From contig MU008169.1 of assembly GCA_010909165.1 (NCBI GenBank), positions 1,488,001 to 1,552,000 of the forward strand: a stretch of DNA of 64,000 nucleotides, written 5' to 3'. The notes under the pieces are model-generated. The model worked only from the letters and a program-made list of their open reading frames with translations, did no database searches and had not been told where the DNA came from. Every line of letters begins with the position of its first letter. The first letter of the stretch is position 1. Shown here piece by piece: positions 1 to 11,770 of the stretch. A program made the position numbers and the translations under genes. Origin of the DNA: Anthoceros angustus (Eukaryota; Streptophyta; Anthocerotopsida; Anthocerotales; Anthocerotaceae).

Positions 1-2104
1 GAACCCTGCAAGAACTTCCAGGCGACATGCTACTGACTCTCCCCAGGCAAGGAATTGCTTCAGTTGTTCTTGATGACCTCCATCATTTCCTATCAAGGCA
101 GCTACACCTGAGCGGGTCTCAGGGTTATTACACTGCTCTCCGTCCAGCATAACATCTTTCCTACCAGCGTCTTGAAGGTGAGACGTGTCTTCTAGACAAG
201 CTGAGTCCAATACCGCCAGAGATGTGGTGATTGCCTGCTCAGCCGACAGACCATTCAGCTCACTGGCAAATGTGTCATCCGAACTAGCGTTTTCCCACCC
301 TAGCTTCTGAAGTACCGGGACTGCAGATTGAGCATCACCTTGCCCACTAATACTTGGTCCTTCTAATTCCAATTCCTGTGCAGGCATGCCTGTGGGCTCA
401 GATTCTAGTCCTACCAATGGCATAGACTCCCGACCTACATCCTGCGTTGTTTCAGTAATACAAGGTTCTATCGTGTTCCCATCATTTTGAATGTCAGCGG
501 CTGCCACATCCTCCATGTGATGATCCAACATGTGTTCCACTTGAGACACAGACCTATAATTCAGTTCTTCCCTTAAGTTAGTGGCAGCAGGTTTCTCCCA
601 CGTAGTTTCACCAGTTGTTGTGTTCCAATAGTAATAATCTCCACTCTCAGGATCGAGCACAACTTTCCATGCCACAGTCCCATCGTAAATGTGATTCTCA
701 GGCATCCCCCCATTCACATTTGGTCTGGACAGGCCATTGGAGGTCTGATACCTCCATAACCTGTCATCTTTCCTCTCTCCCTTATCCTCCACGGGCTTGG
801 CTACAACCAAATCTTCCACACCTCCCACCTGCCCATTGACTCCAGTGGTTTGTGCCTTGCCAACTGCAACATCAGCCCGTATGGTACCTCCAAGTTCATG
901 TTCCAGCAGGCCACTTGTCTGCAAATCTGCCATGAAATTTGCCACCTTCATGGCGAAACCACTGCATCAGATCAAGGACCCAGAGGGACAAGGGAAGCAC
1001 CTCCTAAAAATGAGTCAGAAACTCGCTCCCAGCCCTCCAGGACAGCTCCCAAAATCTCACCTGCTCATCCACAGGGCGAGGTGGCAGTGCAATGTGCCTT
1101 CTTGTTCCATTCTCCGGCCGTGGTACCGCTATGTCACATTCTTCCTCCTCGTCCTCGTCACTGTACTGCCCCAGAAGTGATAGGGGATTTTCGGTACTCG
1201 CACCTGCACCTGCACCTGCACAACCCACACCTAATGAACCCCGGAAGTCACACCCTCAAAAGATGACAAAAAGAACTGGGCGTTAGCTGCATCGGTCTTC
1301 GTGTGGGTCAGCAGTTTGTTTAAATTGACAACAAGTTATGCTGAGCGTTAGGAGCACGGACGCTACTAGGGTCCTAATTGGTGTGCTATGTTCTATGCAG
1401 CAGCCGTCTGCTGTGGGTCGTGGCAGAGGAGAGCATATGACATACGACACACCCGACACTCTCATGGCAACGGGTCAGGTTAACAAACCAAACAAAGCCA
1501 GAAACATACGAACCGAGATGGCAATTGCTGCCGGCTGCATTCTCCACCCGCTCTGGTTCAGTGAACGTTGCCCTGTACGGCCATACTGACAAAGTAGAAG
1601 CAAGCCTGACCTCAACAAAGCTGAATGTCATTCAATTTTCCCTGCTGCTTGCCGCCCTGATCTGACCCTTTGTTGGTTCCCAACATCAGGGCCACCCTAC
1701 AGGCCCCAGAATCAATCTCTCCAGCCACAACTCTGGAGGTATCTGAATGGTCCCAGAACGAGTGCCTTTGCATGCAAGCACTGGCTTGCACAGGCACCAT
1801 GGAGGCAAGCCCTATGAACCCACCTGGAAGCAGTCGTGGAGACGGTACTCCAGCGCTGTTAAACTGACTCTCATCACCGCCGGTTTGGTCGTTTGCACCA
1901 GTTTCTGCATCATTCGACATGCCAACACATGCCAGAGCCCATCAACCACGAGTCTCGTACCAAACCCCCACAGCACCAGCCACAGTATGCACACTGCTTA
2001 CCAGAGGAATTCGAAGCTAGGTCGTCATCCCGCGAAAGATCAAGCTTCACCCTACGAACCCCACCGCCCAAGGTGCCATGCCGGCGGTCCCGCCTCTTCC
2101 CCAT
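1..2104 (-). CDS. WW-domain protein, formin-binding-protein-4-like (5' part; 3' end outside window)
   Basis: The first exon (2104 down to 2002) starts MGKRRDRRH and has a clean GTAAG donor at 2001. A middle exon near 1219-1061 carries NPLSLLGQYSDEDEEE, an acidic motif I associate with plant FNBP4-like proteins, and ends at CAG|GTGAG. A long last visible exon, from about 970 to the window edge, holds KVANFMADLQTSG and then a WW domain around 690-590: WKVVLDPESGDYYYWN followed by TTWEKP, with both signature tryptophans and the YYYWN core. After the WW domain comes a long acidic, low-complexity stretch. WW domains bind proline-rich ligands; FNBP4-type proteins are nuclear or splicing-associated in animals, and the plant role is not established. 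Another exon probably lies between 1920 and 1790, but its borders are uncertain. The family call rests on the WW context and the N-terminal motif. Confidence 0.7.
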
Positions 2105-2855
2105 CTCTCCCGTTTTCACCCCAGGACAAATGGTAACCGCACCCTGCAGCTCCTGGCTGCCTCCAACAACAGCGAACACCTCTAAAGCCGGTAAGGGCAG
2201 GCGAGTGTGTGTCCGCTTCTGCCGCTCAAATCCACCCCGTCTCCCATACTACTCCTACAACGCCCTCGCACACGCCGTGCGACATGCACCTTTCTCGCAA
2301 ACATTCAACACTGATTGTAAACCTGACTTCCCTTCCAGCTTCTCTTACACACATCCACGGCCCAACAATTTTCAAATTTAAGCGCAATTTTAACATATGA
2401 ATATGTACCTATGTACCTACCTATAGGTCGTACGTACTGCACATATGTGCTTGTCTTGTCTCTGATCTCTACTTCGGTAACTTTTATTCCCAAAGCTTGC
2501 CAGATTTCCATCACAACCAGCTTTACAAAGAGTAATTCTAACTTAAAAATAATATATTATATAATTTAGATATTTAAATATTTTAATGCATTAAATATAA
2601 AATAATCACGATTAATATGAATATATTAGACACAAGATGTATTTTTGTATGATTCAATAGACACATGTGGTCCATGGTCCAATACCCTTTATATGGACTT
2701 CAGGCCTTCACTTGGTCTATGATGGATGGGACCAAGCCTGAATGACATTCCTAAAAGCTCAGATTTTGATTGCCATCCCACCCCCAAGGCTCACAACTTG
2801 ATTGCCATCCCATCTCCTGGTTTGTCCCCCAACACGATGATGATGAGATGATTAT
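2105..2855. other. Upstream region of the WW-domain gene, no gene seen
   Basis: The sequence is AT-rich from about 2520 to 2660. The near side must hold the 5' UTR and promoter of the minus-strand WW gene. No ORF with recognisable content is present on either strand. Confidence 0.5.
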
Positions 2856-3892
2856 GGAATACCGATCTGGTCATGCGGCATCCACATTTTTTTAGGGTTG
2901 TGGACAGAAAGAAATAGTCCCGCCGCATACGGCGGAACTATTTCGGTATGTCACGCATGACCACATCGGTCAGGGCTGCGGCCCCCCGTGTCCCGATGTC
3001 GTCAACCTACCCCATGATGCACGAAAAGATTTCACGGTACACAGAAACTTTTCTTCTCTCGGGTTTAGAGTTGCGTTTAGGTCATTTGCGTTGCCGCGCC
3101 ATTGCGGCACGCAATATTCCATCTCTGGTCACGCGGCATCCAAATTTTTTAGGGTTGTCAGCGGTTGCGTTAGCGTTGCGCTTACTGTTTGCAATTGCGT
3201 TTCTGGCGCGGCTGAGTGCGTTTGCCCTTACGTGCAAGGCTACACTGCTTTGGCATACAAGGCCGCAACGCTTCCTAAGCTCGCCTATTGGGGTGCGATT
3301 TCACATAGCACTAACTACCGAAACAAGCTTGTACGAGCGACCAGAGAAGGGCTTCCATGAAAACAGTCGCACACATACAAGGATTGCACCCAAAAAAGCC
3401 TGCAGTGCGTATAGTTCAAAGGGCCTACTGGACTACATAACGCAGGTGATCCTGTCACGCCACGGCGGCCTTGCATGCGCCCACTGGAGGTACTCGGGCG
3501 GCCTCCCGCTCCTACACTCCTCGCACAATGTCGCTGCAGTGCGGTGGTACATATCGGGGAGGAAGTCCATACCCTCCAAGCCCTTCGCATAGGCATTGTC
3601 CCTCGCGACATGCAGTTCCTGGCGAACAAAAAATTGTGTATGTGTGTTGGTTGGATCGAAACCCTAAAATCCTAAACAAGAAAACATATGCATGACACAA
3701 TCGGAACATTAGGCGTATGATCGTGTCATAGAAAGTTTTTGCCCCGAGTACAAACCTACAGAAGCTGATGTGGTACGTATTATACGTATATTGTACACAA
3801 GTATCTGAAAGATGCCGTGGCATATTTTCGTAGCGTACACCCAAAAAAAAGAAAGTCACACACACGCTCCCGTGTGACCAGATCGGTATTCC
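2856..3892. mobile_element. Non-autonomous TIR element of about 1 kb (MITE/MULE-like)
   Basis: The two ends are perfect 18-bp inverted repeats: GGAATACCGATCTGGTCA at 2856-2873 and its reverse complement at 3875-3892. The left terminus is followed by CATGCGGCATCC, a T-run and AGGGTTGT. A very similar block recurs internally at about 3125-3160, so the element is composite or nested. No transposase coding is recognisable, although short open frames cover it. I found no convincing target-site duplication, so the superfamily is open. A 34-bp foldback lies at 2911-2944. Confidence 0.6.
2911..2944. repeat. Short palindromic hairpin inside the TIR element
   Basis: The arms GAAATAGT and ACTATTTC, plus the inner CGCCG/CGGCG pair, form a stem of about 13-15 bp with a CATA loop. 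It sits just inside the left terminus. Confidence 0.6.
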
Positions 3893-3929
3893 ACAGATGA
3901 TGAAGTATCACATTGTACATAGTAATGGG

Positions 3930-4130
3930 GTTCTTTATGTAATTTGTTGTCCACTCTTGGTTGTAATGGACAACAATGTTGTCAAGTGTTTTGGGTATTT
4001 GTAAGATGTTATCAAATAAAAGAATTATGTGAAATAGATGGTGTTCTTTATGTGATAACTGATCTTTGTTGTCCACTCTTTGTTGTAGTGGACAACAATG
4101 CTGTAAGTGTTTTGAGCTTATGTGCTGCAT
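3930..4130. repeat. Pair of diverged direct repeats around GTTGTCCACTC
   Basis: The blocks at about 3948-3990 and 4067-4110 both read TTGTTGTCCACTCT, then TTGTTGTA or TGGTTGTA, then TGGACAACAATG. Each block is also internally palindromic (GTTGTCCA with TGGACAAC). They lie between the TIR element and the next dispersed repeat, and no coding function is visible. Confidence 0.5.
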
Positions 4131-4354
4131 CCGGAGGGGCAAAACTGGGATGCAGGGCGGGCACCCGAGAAGAAGTGCACCGTCGTTGGCCTCTTTCCGT
4201 AGATGCTTGGAATGCCGGATATGTCGTTGTAGCTGGCAGTTTTTCTCTAACTTGCCTTCTTTAAAGCTGGGCAAGGTGGGATATGTAGAATTTCTTCCCA
4301 TGCCCATGGTTGGCTGTCCCAATTTGGCCTGAGCAATCGGGATCGCTCGGCCTA

Positions 4355-4545
4355 CTGGAGGGAGGTGAATCGTGATGCGACAAAAGGGATGGGATGGGGG
4401 TGGCATTTCCATGCACAGGCCATAGCTATGTCCAGCCTGACTGTACACTTCGCAGAGCCGACGGCTACAAGTAGGACCACGGAGGGGGCAACGTGTGCGG
4501 CGGGCCTTCCATCCCTGCAGGCCTGAGACAAGGGGAAAATTGGGG
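4355..4545. repeat. Dispersed repeat, copy 1 (second copy at about 14620-14775)
   Basis: The stretch starting GGTGAATCGTGATGCGACAA, followed by a G-rich run and GGTGGCATTTCCA, matches the region from about 14622 in the same orientation, with indels. The similarity continues to the GCAGGCCTGA / GTAGGCCTGA block. The second copy abuts the right target duplication of the copia element. No protein family is recognised, so this is probably a decayed transposon. Confidence 0.5.
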
Positions 4546-4610
4546 GAAGATTGGGATGCACTCGTACCCGGGAAAATTGGTCTCCATTGTTGCACCTCGG
4601 CCTCAGAATT

Positions 4611-5300
4611 TCTCGTGTGGCAGAGAAAGACTTGAACCTCCAATCTGGGCGTCATGGTAGAAGCCTCCTGGAAGGCTTACGTGCACGATTGCCATGATCG
4701 GTAGCGCCACGAGACCCTTGGTTGGATGTGATGCGAGCGTGAGGAAACCTGTTCACATGTTTCCACACTCCACCTCCCCTCCACGTCAGGTACTATCAGT
4801 GGGTGCACCCTGCTCGTGCTTTAGGTAGGTCCCCTACATCAGCAGACTCTATGCCCATACAGCAAGCAAATCTGCCTGATACGTCATCTGTAAAGCTGCA
4901 AACTCCCCATCCTACGGCTTCAGAGGTTTTCTCCCCTCATATGGCTTACACTATACTACCCATCAAACAATCCTGTTTGACTGCCTTGCAGCAATGCCAC
5001 GAGAGTCATGGAATCTGGAGCCCTCACATTGGACATGAGGAAACAGGGGATCAGCAGGCGAAAAGCGACCTGCCATCATCCACAGAATTCAGAAGTTCTC
5101 ACACATATTCCAACACTCACTTCCACATGACTACAGAGTAAACACGCACAGAAATGCATGCCTTTGACATAGAGCCGTGGGAGTTATAGCAGGAAGATGG
5201 CCCGATGCCTGCACCCATACTACAAAAGCTGCCATAAAAAGCCCACCGTCAGAACTGTCCGAAAAACTAACCCAGTGACCAACATTCCCGCGGGAGCAGC
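4611..5300. repeat. About 690-bp dispersed duplication, copy 1
   Basis: From TCTCGTGTGGCAGAG onward this matches 26387-27076 in the same orientation, with only scattered substitutions. Shared landmarks are GACTTGAACC near the start, GGCTTACGTGCACGATTGCC, the AGCAGACTCTATGCCCATAC block and the final AACCCAGT. On the minus strand the left end contains GGTTCAAGTC, resembling a Pol III B box, so a tRNA-derived (SINE-type) origin is possible but unproven. Copy 2 lies inside an intron of the transporter gene. Confidence 0.75.
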
Positions 5301-5421
5301 ATGCAGCACAATATAGAGCTTTCATGCTAAATCTGGAAGAGGGACGGAGTAGATTCAGGGTTCGGGATTACCGCATATGGTAAAAAAACCAAATTGTTTT
5401 TGCTGTTGATCTGGTCAACGA

Positions 5422-5492
5422 GCACTGGTGGTCTAGTGGTAGAATAGTACCCTGCCACGGTACAGACCCGGGTTCGATTCCCGGCCAGTGCA
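5422..5492 (+). tRNA. tRNA-Gly (GCC)
   Basis: A complete 71-nt cloverleaf. The acceptor stem GCACTGG pairs with CCAGTGC. The D arm contains TGGTCTAGTGGTAGAAT (A box) and the T arm GGGTTCGATTCCC (B box). The anticodon GCC is at 5454-5456 in the loop CTGCCAC, and the discriminator base is A. There is no intron, and no T-run stands immediately after the gene. The sequence is typical of plant cytosolic tRNA-Gly. Confidence 0.96.
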
Positions 5493-5971
5493 TTGATTTA
5501 TTTGTGGCACTGGGATTGATCTATAATCATTTTCCGTCGTGGCCTCGACAGTATGTGCTGAAGTGCCGATGAAGTCTTGTGGCTACCTGTTCATGTCTAA
5601 TTCCCGACCTCCAAATCTGGGCAAGGTGCGGAAACGGCAGCCAAAATTGTAATTGGTCGCAATTTCAATTTCAAAAGGTGACGCCCTGCCCGTGCCAGCA
5701 CCCGATTGCCTCTCACACGAATCCATCTCCTGCAACTCTGATCAATGCAATTTTTCACCATTATTTTATGTACTTTCTATTGCAATGGAGTCAGGATTGA
5801 GTGCCAGCCCCAAAGCATAAAGGCTGAAACACATGACACATGTACTGCTGTGGTAATCAACATCTAGGCACGCCCCGTTCAACATTAGGGGGAAACACAA
5901 CAAGTTGATCGCAGACTACTTTAGCATCCTCATGATCTTCCGCAGATGTGCACGTCTGGCTTCCTTGTCCA
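5493..5971. other. Spacer between tRNA-Gly and the copia element
   Basis: No recognisable gene or repeat was found. The only open frame (about 5580-5800 on the plus strand) shows no domain. Confidence 0.5.
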
Positions 5972-5976
5972 TCTAG

Positions 5977-6218
5977 TATTAAATGGTGATGAGCATATGC
6001 ATACTTAGATTACACACATGCTAGGAAAAGAGTCTGAATAGATTAGTAATCACATCGTGTGTGTGTGTGGGCACATAGGCAGTCTGTGGGCAGGCACTGG
6101 TGCCTGCTGGTGATGGAGAGACGTGACCCTTCACAAGAGGTATGTTCTCTCCTAACTATCCAGCACACTAACTGCTAGCCTAACTGCTAGCCTAACTGGA
6201 GCAGTCTGAATTGCAATA
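5977..6218 (-). repeat. Left LTR (3' LTR of the minus-strand copia element)
   Basis: It begins TATTAAATGGTGATGAGC and ends GAATTGCAATA on the plus strand. It contains a tandem CTGCTAGCCTAA copy absent from the other LTR. TCTAG precedes it and the polypurine tract follows it. Confidence 0.9.
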
Positions 6219-6256
6219 CTCCCCCTCAGACTCGACATGTTAGGCTGAGGGTCATG

Positions 6257-7057
6257 CTAGTCTAGGACAGGAGTCACAGGACAAACTCCAAGTAGGGTCA
6301 TACAGGCTATGTGCTTATCCCTTGGCAAGCTCTTGGTTAAGATATCTGCTGCCGTGTGTTCAGTCGGGCAGTATTCAAGCTTGATCTCTCCGGCTGCACA
6401 TTTCTCGCGAACATAATGATATTGCAAGTCGATGTGCTTCGATCTTGAGCTAAACTTTGGGTTCCCAGCCAAAGCAAGAGCGGATTGATTGTCAATCTTA
6501 ATTATCACGGGCTTCACTTGTGTCATGCCGAGCTCCTCAAGTAGGCAGACTCGATCAACCACACGCTTGGTTGCCTGAGTAGCTGCCATGTATTCGGATT
6601 CCGTAGAAGAAAGGGCTATGGCGGTTTGCCTCTTCGAACCCTAGTCGATGGCGGCATTGCACAACATCAGCGCAAATCCGGAGGTCGATTTCTTTGAGTC
6701 CACATCTCCCCCCCAATCGGCATCCGTATAAGCGGATAACTGAGGGGTGTGAGAGCCTTTCGCTACATGCCCATCATACAGGAGCACATGGGTCATGGTA
6801 CCCTTAAGATAGCGTAGAGTGCGTTTGAGTGCCGACCAATGAGCCGGTCCTGGGTTGGCCATTTGCTGGGCCAAAACGCGGACAGCATGGCTAAGGTCAG
6901 GCCTCAAAGTGGTGCGTATCCAGTTAATACGACCAACAGCCTCTTGATAAGGAATGGATTTCATATACTTCCGCTCTTCATCATTCTTGGGTGCCTGTTC
7001 TGCACTCACAGGCGCTCCCACAGCAAGAGGAGTGGAAGCTGGCTTGCACTCAAGCAT
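6257..7057 (-). pseudogene. Copia RNase H domain (in two frames)
   Basis: Frame one (7057-6641) carries the linker to RNase H: MLECKPASTPL, then LRPDLSHAVRVLAQQMANP, WSALKRTLRYLKGT and AYTDADWGGD, the last with the catalytic aspartate. Frame two (6589-6257) continues with KIDNQSALALAGNP, RSKHIDLQYHYVREK and TEHTAADILTK, the standard C-terminal end of copia polyproteins. A stop and frame change separate the two at about 6590-6640. The region is clearly decayed. Confidence 0.85.
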
Positions 7058-7097
7058 GTTGAACTTGGTTAATGTATTTTAATATATTGAGTTTGAC

Positions 7098-8848
7098 TTA
7101 AATGTAACGAGCACGGTAAATAGTCTTTGCTAGCAAGCCCAACTTATCATTGCTAGCTAGCATGCAGTCATCAACGTATAGGGCGAGGCTGACAAGTGTA
7201 GTCCCAGACCTAAGAACGTAGACGTTACCATCAGATGGGCATTTAACAAATCCAAACTCAAAAAGGACCTCATTCATCAACTCATTCCAATTTATGGCGG
7301 ACTGCTTAAGACCATAAATACTCCCCAAGAGTAAGCATACCCGATGCTCCTTGCCCTTCTCTTCGTATGCCTCGGGTTGACGCATGTATATTTCTTCTTT
7401 GAGACGGCCGTACAAAAATGCCGTCTTGACATCTAATTGAACTACTTCCCGATCATGTATGGTAGCGAGGGCCAAAATAGTGCGCAGGGAGCTTATCTGG
7501 ACAACCGGGGAGAAGAGGTGGTCCACATCATAATCAGCACCAGCCCATTGAGTGTACCCTTGTGCAACGAGACGAGCCCTATACTGTTCGATTGCACCAT
7601 CAGCAATGTACTTGATTTTAAAAGTCCACTTACTCCCCACGGCCGAGCGTCCTTCAGGCAGTTCACAAAGACACCAGGTCTTATTGTCTTTGAGTGACTG
7701 GAACTCATCATCGATTGCCTTTTTCCATTCGGATGCTTGCGGCCCGAAAATGTCCTCCTTATAACTGGATGGCTCTTGGATGTCCGAGGAAGCCATGAGT
7801 GCTTCGGCGCAAGTAAGAGCCACGGGATTCAATGCCGGGGGCGCTCTCAAGTAAGGACTTGAGACAGTCTTTTCCTCTTGAGGGGAATTAAAGGTAGAAG
7901 TGAAAGAAGCTTGTTCGAGATTCTCACGGGCCTTCCAGCTGAGTTGTCTTTGCCTGGTGGAACGTCGAAGCGTAGGAGGCTCTTCCACTGGTGAAGACAA
8001 ATCCGGGGGGTGAGTAACACCTTCTGCAGGGAAGGGAAAATCAAGTTCATTTTGATCAACAATAGTATTGCTGCTGGATGGCAAAGCGGGGTAAGAAGGT
8101 TGAGCAATAGCCACAGTGGGCAAGGGGGCAAAAGGCTGCATAGCCACAACTAGAGGAATTGGCAGGGGCAGCATGGGCGCAGATGGAGGAATTGGCTGTT
8201 GAGCAATCACTGCTGGAAAAATGGGCTGCTGAGCAATAGCTGCTGACTCAGTGGCTTGACTAGGTGCTAGCTCCCACTCATCCTCCCCCAAGCACTAGAG
8301 CTCATTTCCTCCCCCTGAGTAGAATCTTGAGAAAAGATATCATCTGGAGAAGATTCTTGTACAAGAGATGTTAAGAGGGGCTGCTCATTAAATATAACAT
8401 CACGAGCAAAGATGAGACGTTTAGAGTCCTTCAAATAAATACGGTATGCCTTCACAGTCTCACCATATCCCAGTAAACCTTCATGAGACTTAGAATCCAA
8501 TTTCCTACGAAGGGCCTTGGGAACATGGACATAGGCCGCACATCCAAATATACGAAGATGACTAAGGTTAGGCTTACGGTTGCTCCAAGCTTCATACGGG
8601 GTCAACCCTCGACGGCCTTTGTAGGTAGACGATTCAGAAGGTAATTTGCTGTGTTAAGAGCTTCAGCCCAAAAGTGATTAGAAAGACATGCATGCTTCAA
8701 CATGGACCTACCCATCTCGACTTGAGTCCTATGTTGCCGTTCAACAACTTCATTCTGCTCTGGTGTATGGGGAACAGTGGTCTGTCTAATTATACCATGT
8801 AATCGACAATGCTGATTGAAAGCACCATTGTCAAACTCAACAAATACT
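7098..8848 (-). pseudogene. Copia integrase 3' part and reverse transcriptase
   Basis: The minus strand from 8848 reads integrase: EFDNGAFNQH, then PHTPEQNEVVERQHRT with the catalytic glutamate. Next comes the C-terminal MTPYEAWSNRKPNLSHLRIFG-type segment (8605 onward). The frame at 8291-7098 carries a proline-rich spacer, then RT: WKKAIDDEFQSLKDNKTW, LVAQGYTQ, LDVKTAFLYGRLKEEIYM, GLKQSAINW and the active site ALYVDDCML. The RT reading stops soon after YVDD; the thumb region is missing before RNase H begins at 7057. This is consistent with an internal deletion. Confidence 0.88.
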
Positions 8849-9719
8849 GTTTAGAAAGGGGTTTCTCCACGAAACCCTTGCACACGGACGCGGACTCTTT
8901 GCACTTGAAAAATCCGCTATAATCGCCTTTTGGTATTTCTCTGCGGACATGTCACCCGCAACCTTTTGAATAATTGTTTTGATACACGTTATTTGAGATT
9001 GTAGATTGCAAGTGCGTGGCAAAACCTAAAGTCCCATTCTCGCTCGGCTTTTTCTTTCAAACGGACACGATTGCGCGCAAACTTATGCGCGCGCCTATCT
9101 AAACGTCTCAACATCGGCAATCATTGCGGTGTTGGACGATACAAACATTTAGAGTTTTAGGGCTTGTTGTCGTGCGCAAACTTGTTTTGCGCACCAACCT
9201 TTCATTCATACCAAGAATCCTAAGACTATACTCGCCCGAGAATTTTACAGACTTTGTTTCTTAGACATTGGGACAATAATATCTTCGTTGAACTGATGTT
9301 CTTGATCCACATGCAAGTGCGAGAATGAGAGTGGCATGGTCTCGCACTTGAGCCGGGCCACGCCAAACGCCTCAAGATTCAAAAGATGCAAAGGTTCTCA
9401 CTACTAGTTCAAAGTTTTAACCACTAGAAAAAGATGAGGGTTAAGTGAAGATAAGAACATATCCACATTAGGGAGGTGCACAAAAAGGTTGAAAACGTCG
9501 AAAGGAACCCTTTAAAACAACAAAAATATCAAAAAATACAAAACAATTCAAAAATTATCAAAAATTTTAGGGAGTGCGGCGCGCAGCACTTCTTCAAAAA
9601 CTGGACTTTTGTGATTTTTAAGGGTTTTAAGGGTTTTTAGACTTTTGCTCTTTTTCTTTGGATGAACATGGGAATGCACTAGGAGGCATGAACCATATGG
9701 TTTCATGCTCCTAGGCCCT

Positions 9720-9965
9720 TCTTGACCTTTTTGCGTGCACTTGTGCGTGCACTGGCCCTCCTGCCCCGCAGTGCGCAAGTGCGCGCGCGGCTCCTGCAGT
9801 GCGCGCACAAGTCGCGCTGCCAGGGGCTACAGTGCGCTGGTGCAGCGCACCAGCCCCTGGTGCGCGCTGGCGCGCGCCCCTGCCCGGTGGCGCACAAGTC
9901 GCGCACGGCCTGCCCACAGTGCGGCGCACTTGTGCAGCGCCACGTGCCCTTGGTACATGCACTTG
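9720..9965. repeat. GC-rich GTGCGCGCAC minisatellite, copy A
   Basis: Repeated alternating purine-pyrimidine tracts built on GTGCGCGC with ACTTGTGCGC and GGCCCCTG spacers. The GTGCGCGCAC core is self-complementary. All open frames here are compositional artefacts. Confidence 0.7.
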
Positions 9966-11554
9966 TTCACCAGTAGGCCCCTAGCATGTTTGATGATAAC
10001 CCGGTGCTAGGTCACCTTGAAAAGAGAAACAACATAAAGGATAAAAAGAGGTTAAGAGGGGCTGCTCATTAAATATAACATCACGAGCAAAGATGAGACG
10101 CTTAGAGTCCTTCAAATAAATACGGTATGCCTTCACAGCCTCACCATATCCCAAGAAACCTTCATGAGACTTAGAATCCAATTTCCTACGAAGGGCCTTG
10201 GGAACATGGACATAGGCCGCACATCCAAATAATAAGATGACTAAGGTTAGCTTACAGCTCCAAGCTTCACACGGGTCAACCCCGACGGCCTTGTAGGTAG
10301 ACGATTCAAGGTAATTTCGTGTTAAGAGCTTGACCCAAAGTGATTAGAAAGACATGCATGCTTCAACATGGACCTACCCATCTCGACTTGAGTCCTATGT
10401 TGCCGTTCAACAACTTCATTCTGCTCTGGTGTATGGGGAACAGTGGTCTGTCTAATTATACCATGTAATCGACAATGCTGATTGAAAGCACCATTGTCAA
10501 ACTCAACAGCGTCTGTTTAGAAAGGGGTTTCTCCTGAAACCCCTTTTTGCACACGGACGTGGCCGGACCCCTTTTTGCACTTGAAAAAATCCGCACTATA
10601 ATCGCTTTTTGATTTCACAGACATGTCACCCGCAACCTTTTGAATAATTGTTTTGATACACGTTATTTGAGATTGTAGATTGCAAGTACGTGGCAAAACC
10701 TAAAGTCCCATTCTCGCTCGGCTTTTTCTTTCAAATCGACACAAGAAACTTATGCGCGCACTTACATCTAAATCAGCTTCCAACATCCGCAATCATTGCG
10801 GTGTTGGACGATACAAAACATTTAGAGTTTTAGGGCTTGTTAGACTCGGCAAACTTGTTTGCGCACCAACCTTTCATTCATACCAAGAATCCTAAGACTA
10901 TACTCGCCCGAGAATTTTACAGACTTTGTTTCTTAGACATTGGGACAATAATATCTTCGTTGAACTGATGTTCTTGATCCACATGCAAGTGCGAGAATGA
11001 GAGTGGCATGGTCTCGCACTTGAGTCGGGCCCACGCCAAACGCCTCAAGATTCAAAAGATGCAAAAGGTTCTCACTACTAGTTCAAAGTTTTAACCACTA
11101 GAAAAAGATGAGGGTTAAGTAAAGATAAGAACATATCCACATTAGGGAGGTGCACAAAAAGGTTGAAAACGTCGAAAGGAACCCTTTAAAACAACAAAAT
11201 ATCAAAAAATACAAAACAATTCAAAAATTGTCATTTTAGCAAGTGCAGACTTGCCTCAAAAACTGGACTTTTTGTGATTTTTAAGGGTTTTAAGGGTTTT
11301 TAGACTTTTGCTCTTTTTTCTTTGATGAACTGGGAATGCACTAGGAGGCATGAACCATATGGGTTCATGCTCCTAGGCCCTTCTTGACCTTGGGTGCGTG
11401 CACTTGTGCGCAAGACTTGCAAAAACTGGACTTTTTGTGATTTTTAAGGGTTTTAAGGGTTTTTAGACTTTTGCTCTTTTTTCTTTGATGAACTGGGAAT
11501 GCACTAGGAGGCATGAACCATATGGGTTCATGCTCCTAGGCCCTTCTTGACCTT

Positions 11555-11770
11555 GGGTGCGTGCACTTGTGCGTGCACTGGCCTCCTGGCAAGGCACAAG
11601 ACCCCTGCCTCGTGCGCGCACAAGTGCGCGCACCGGCCCCTGCTCGGTGCGCGCACAAGTGCGCGCACGGGCCCCTTGCCTCGGTGCGCGCACAAGTGCG
11701 CGCACCGGCCCCTGCTCGGTGCGCCAAGACTTGTGCGCGCGGGCCCCTTGCCCTCGGTACATGCACTTGT
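11555..11770. repeat. GC-rich GTGCGCGCAC minisatellite, copy B
   Basis: A more regular version of the same array. The unit GGTGCGCGCACAAGTGCGCG plus CACCGGCCCCTGCTC repeats at about 47 bp, at least three times. Each unit has two palindromic GTGCGCGCAC blocks separated by AA. Confidence 0.8.

Noticed and set aside
3780-4655. Minus-strand open frame of 291 codons
   Set aside because: It runs through three different repeats (TIR element end, GTTGTCC repeats, dispersed repeat), has no domain, and its composition follows the repeats.
9711-9962. Arg/Ala/Cys-rich frames on both strands
   Set aside because: Produced by the GTGCGCGCAC minisatellite; no codon bias and open in nearly all frames.
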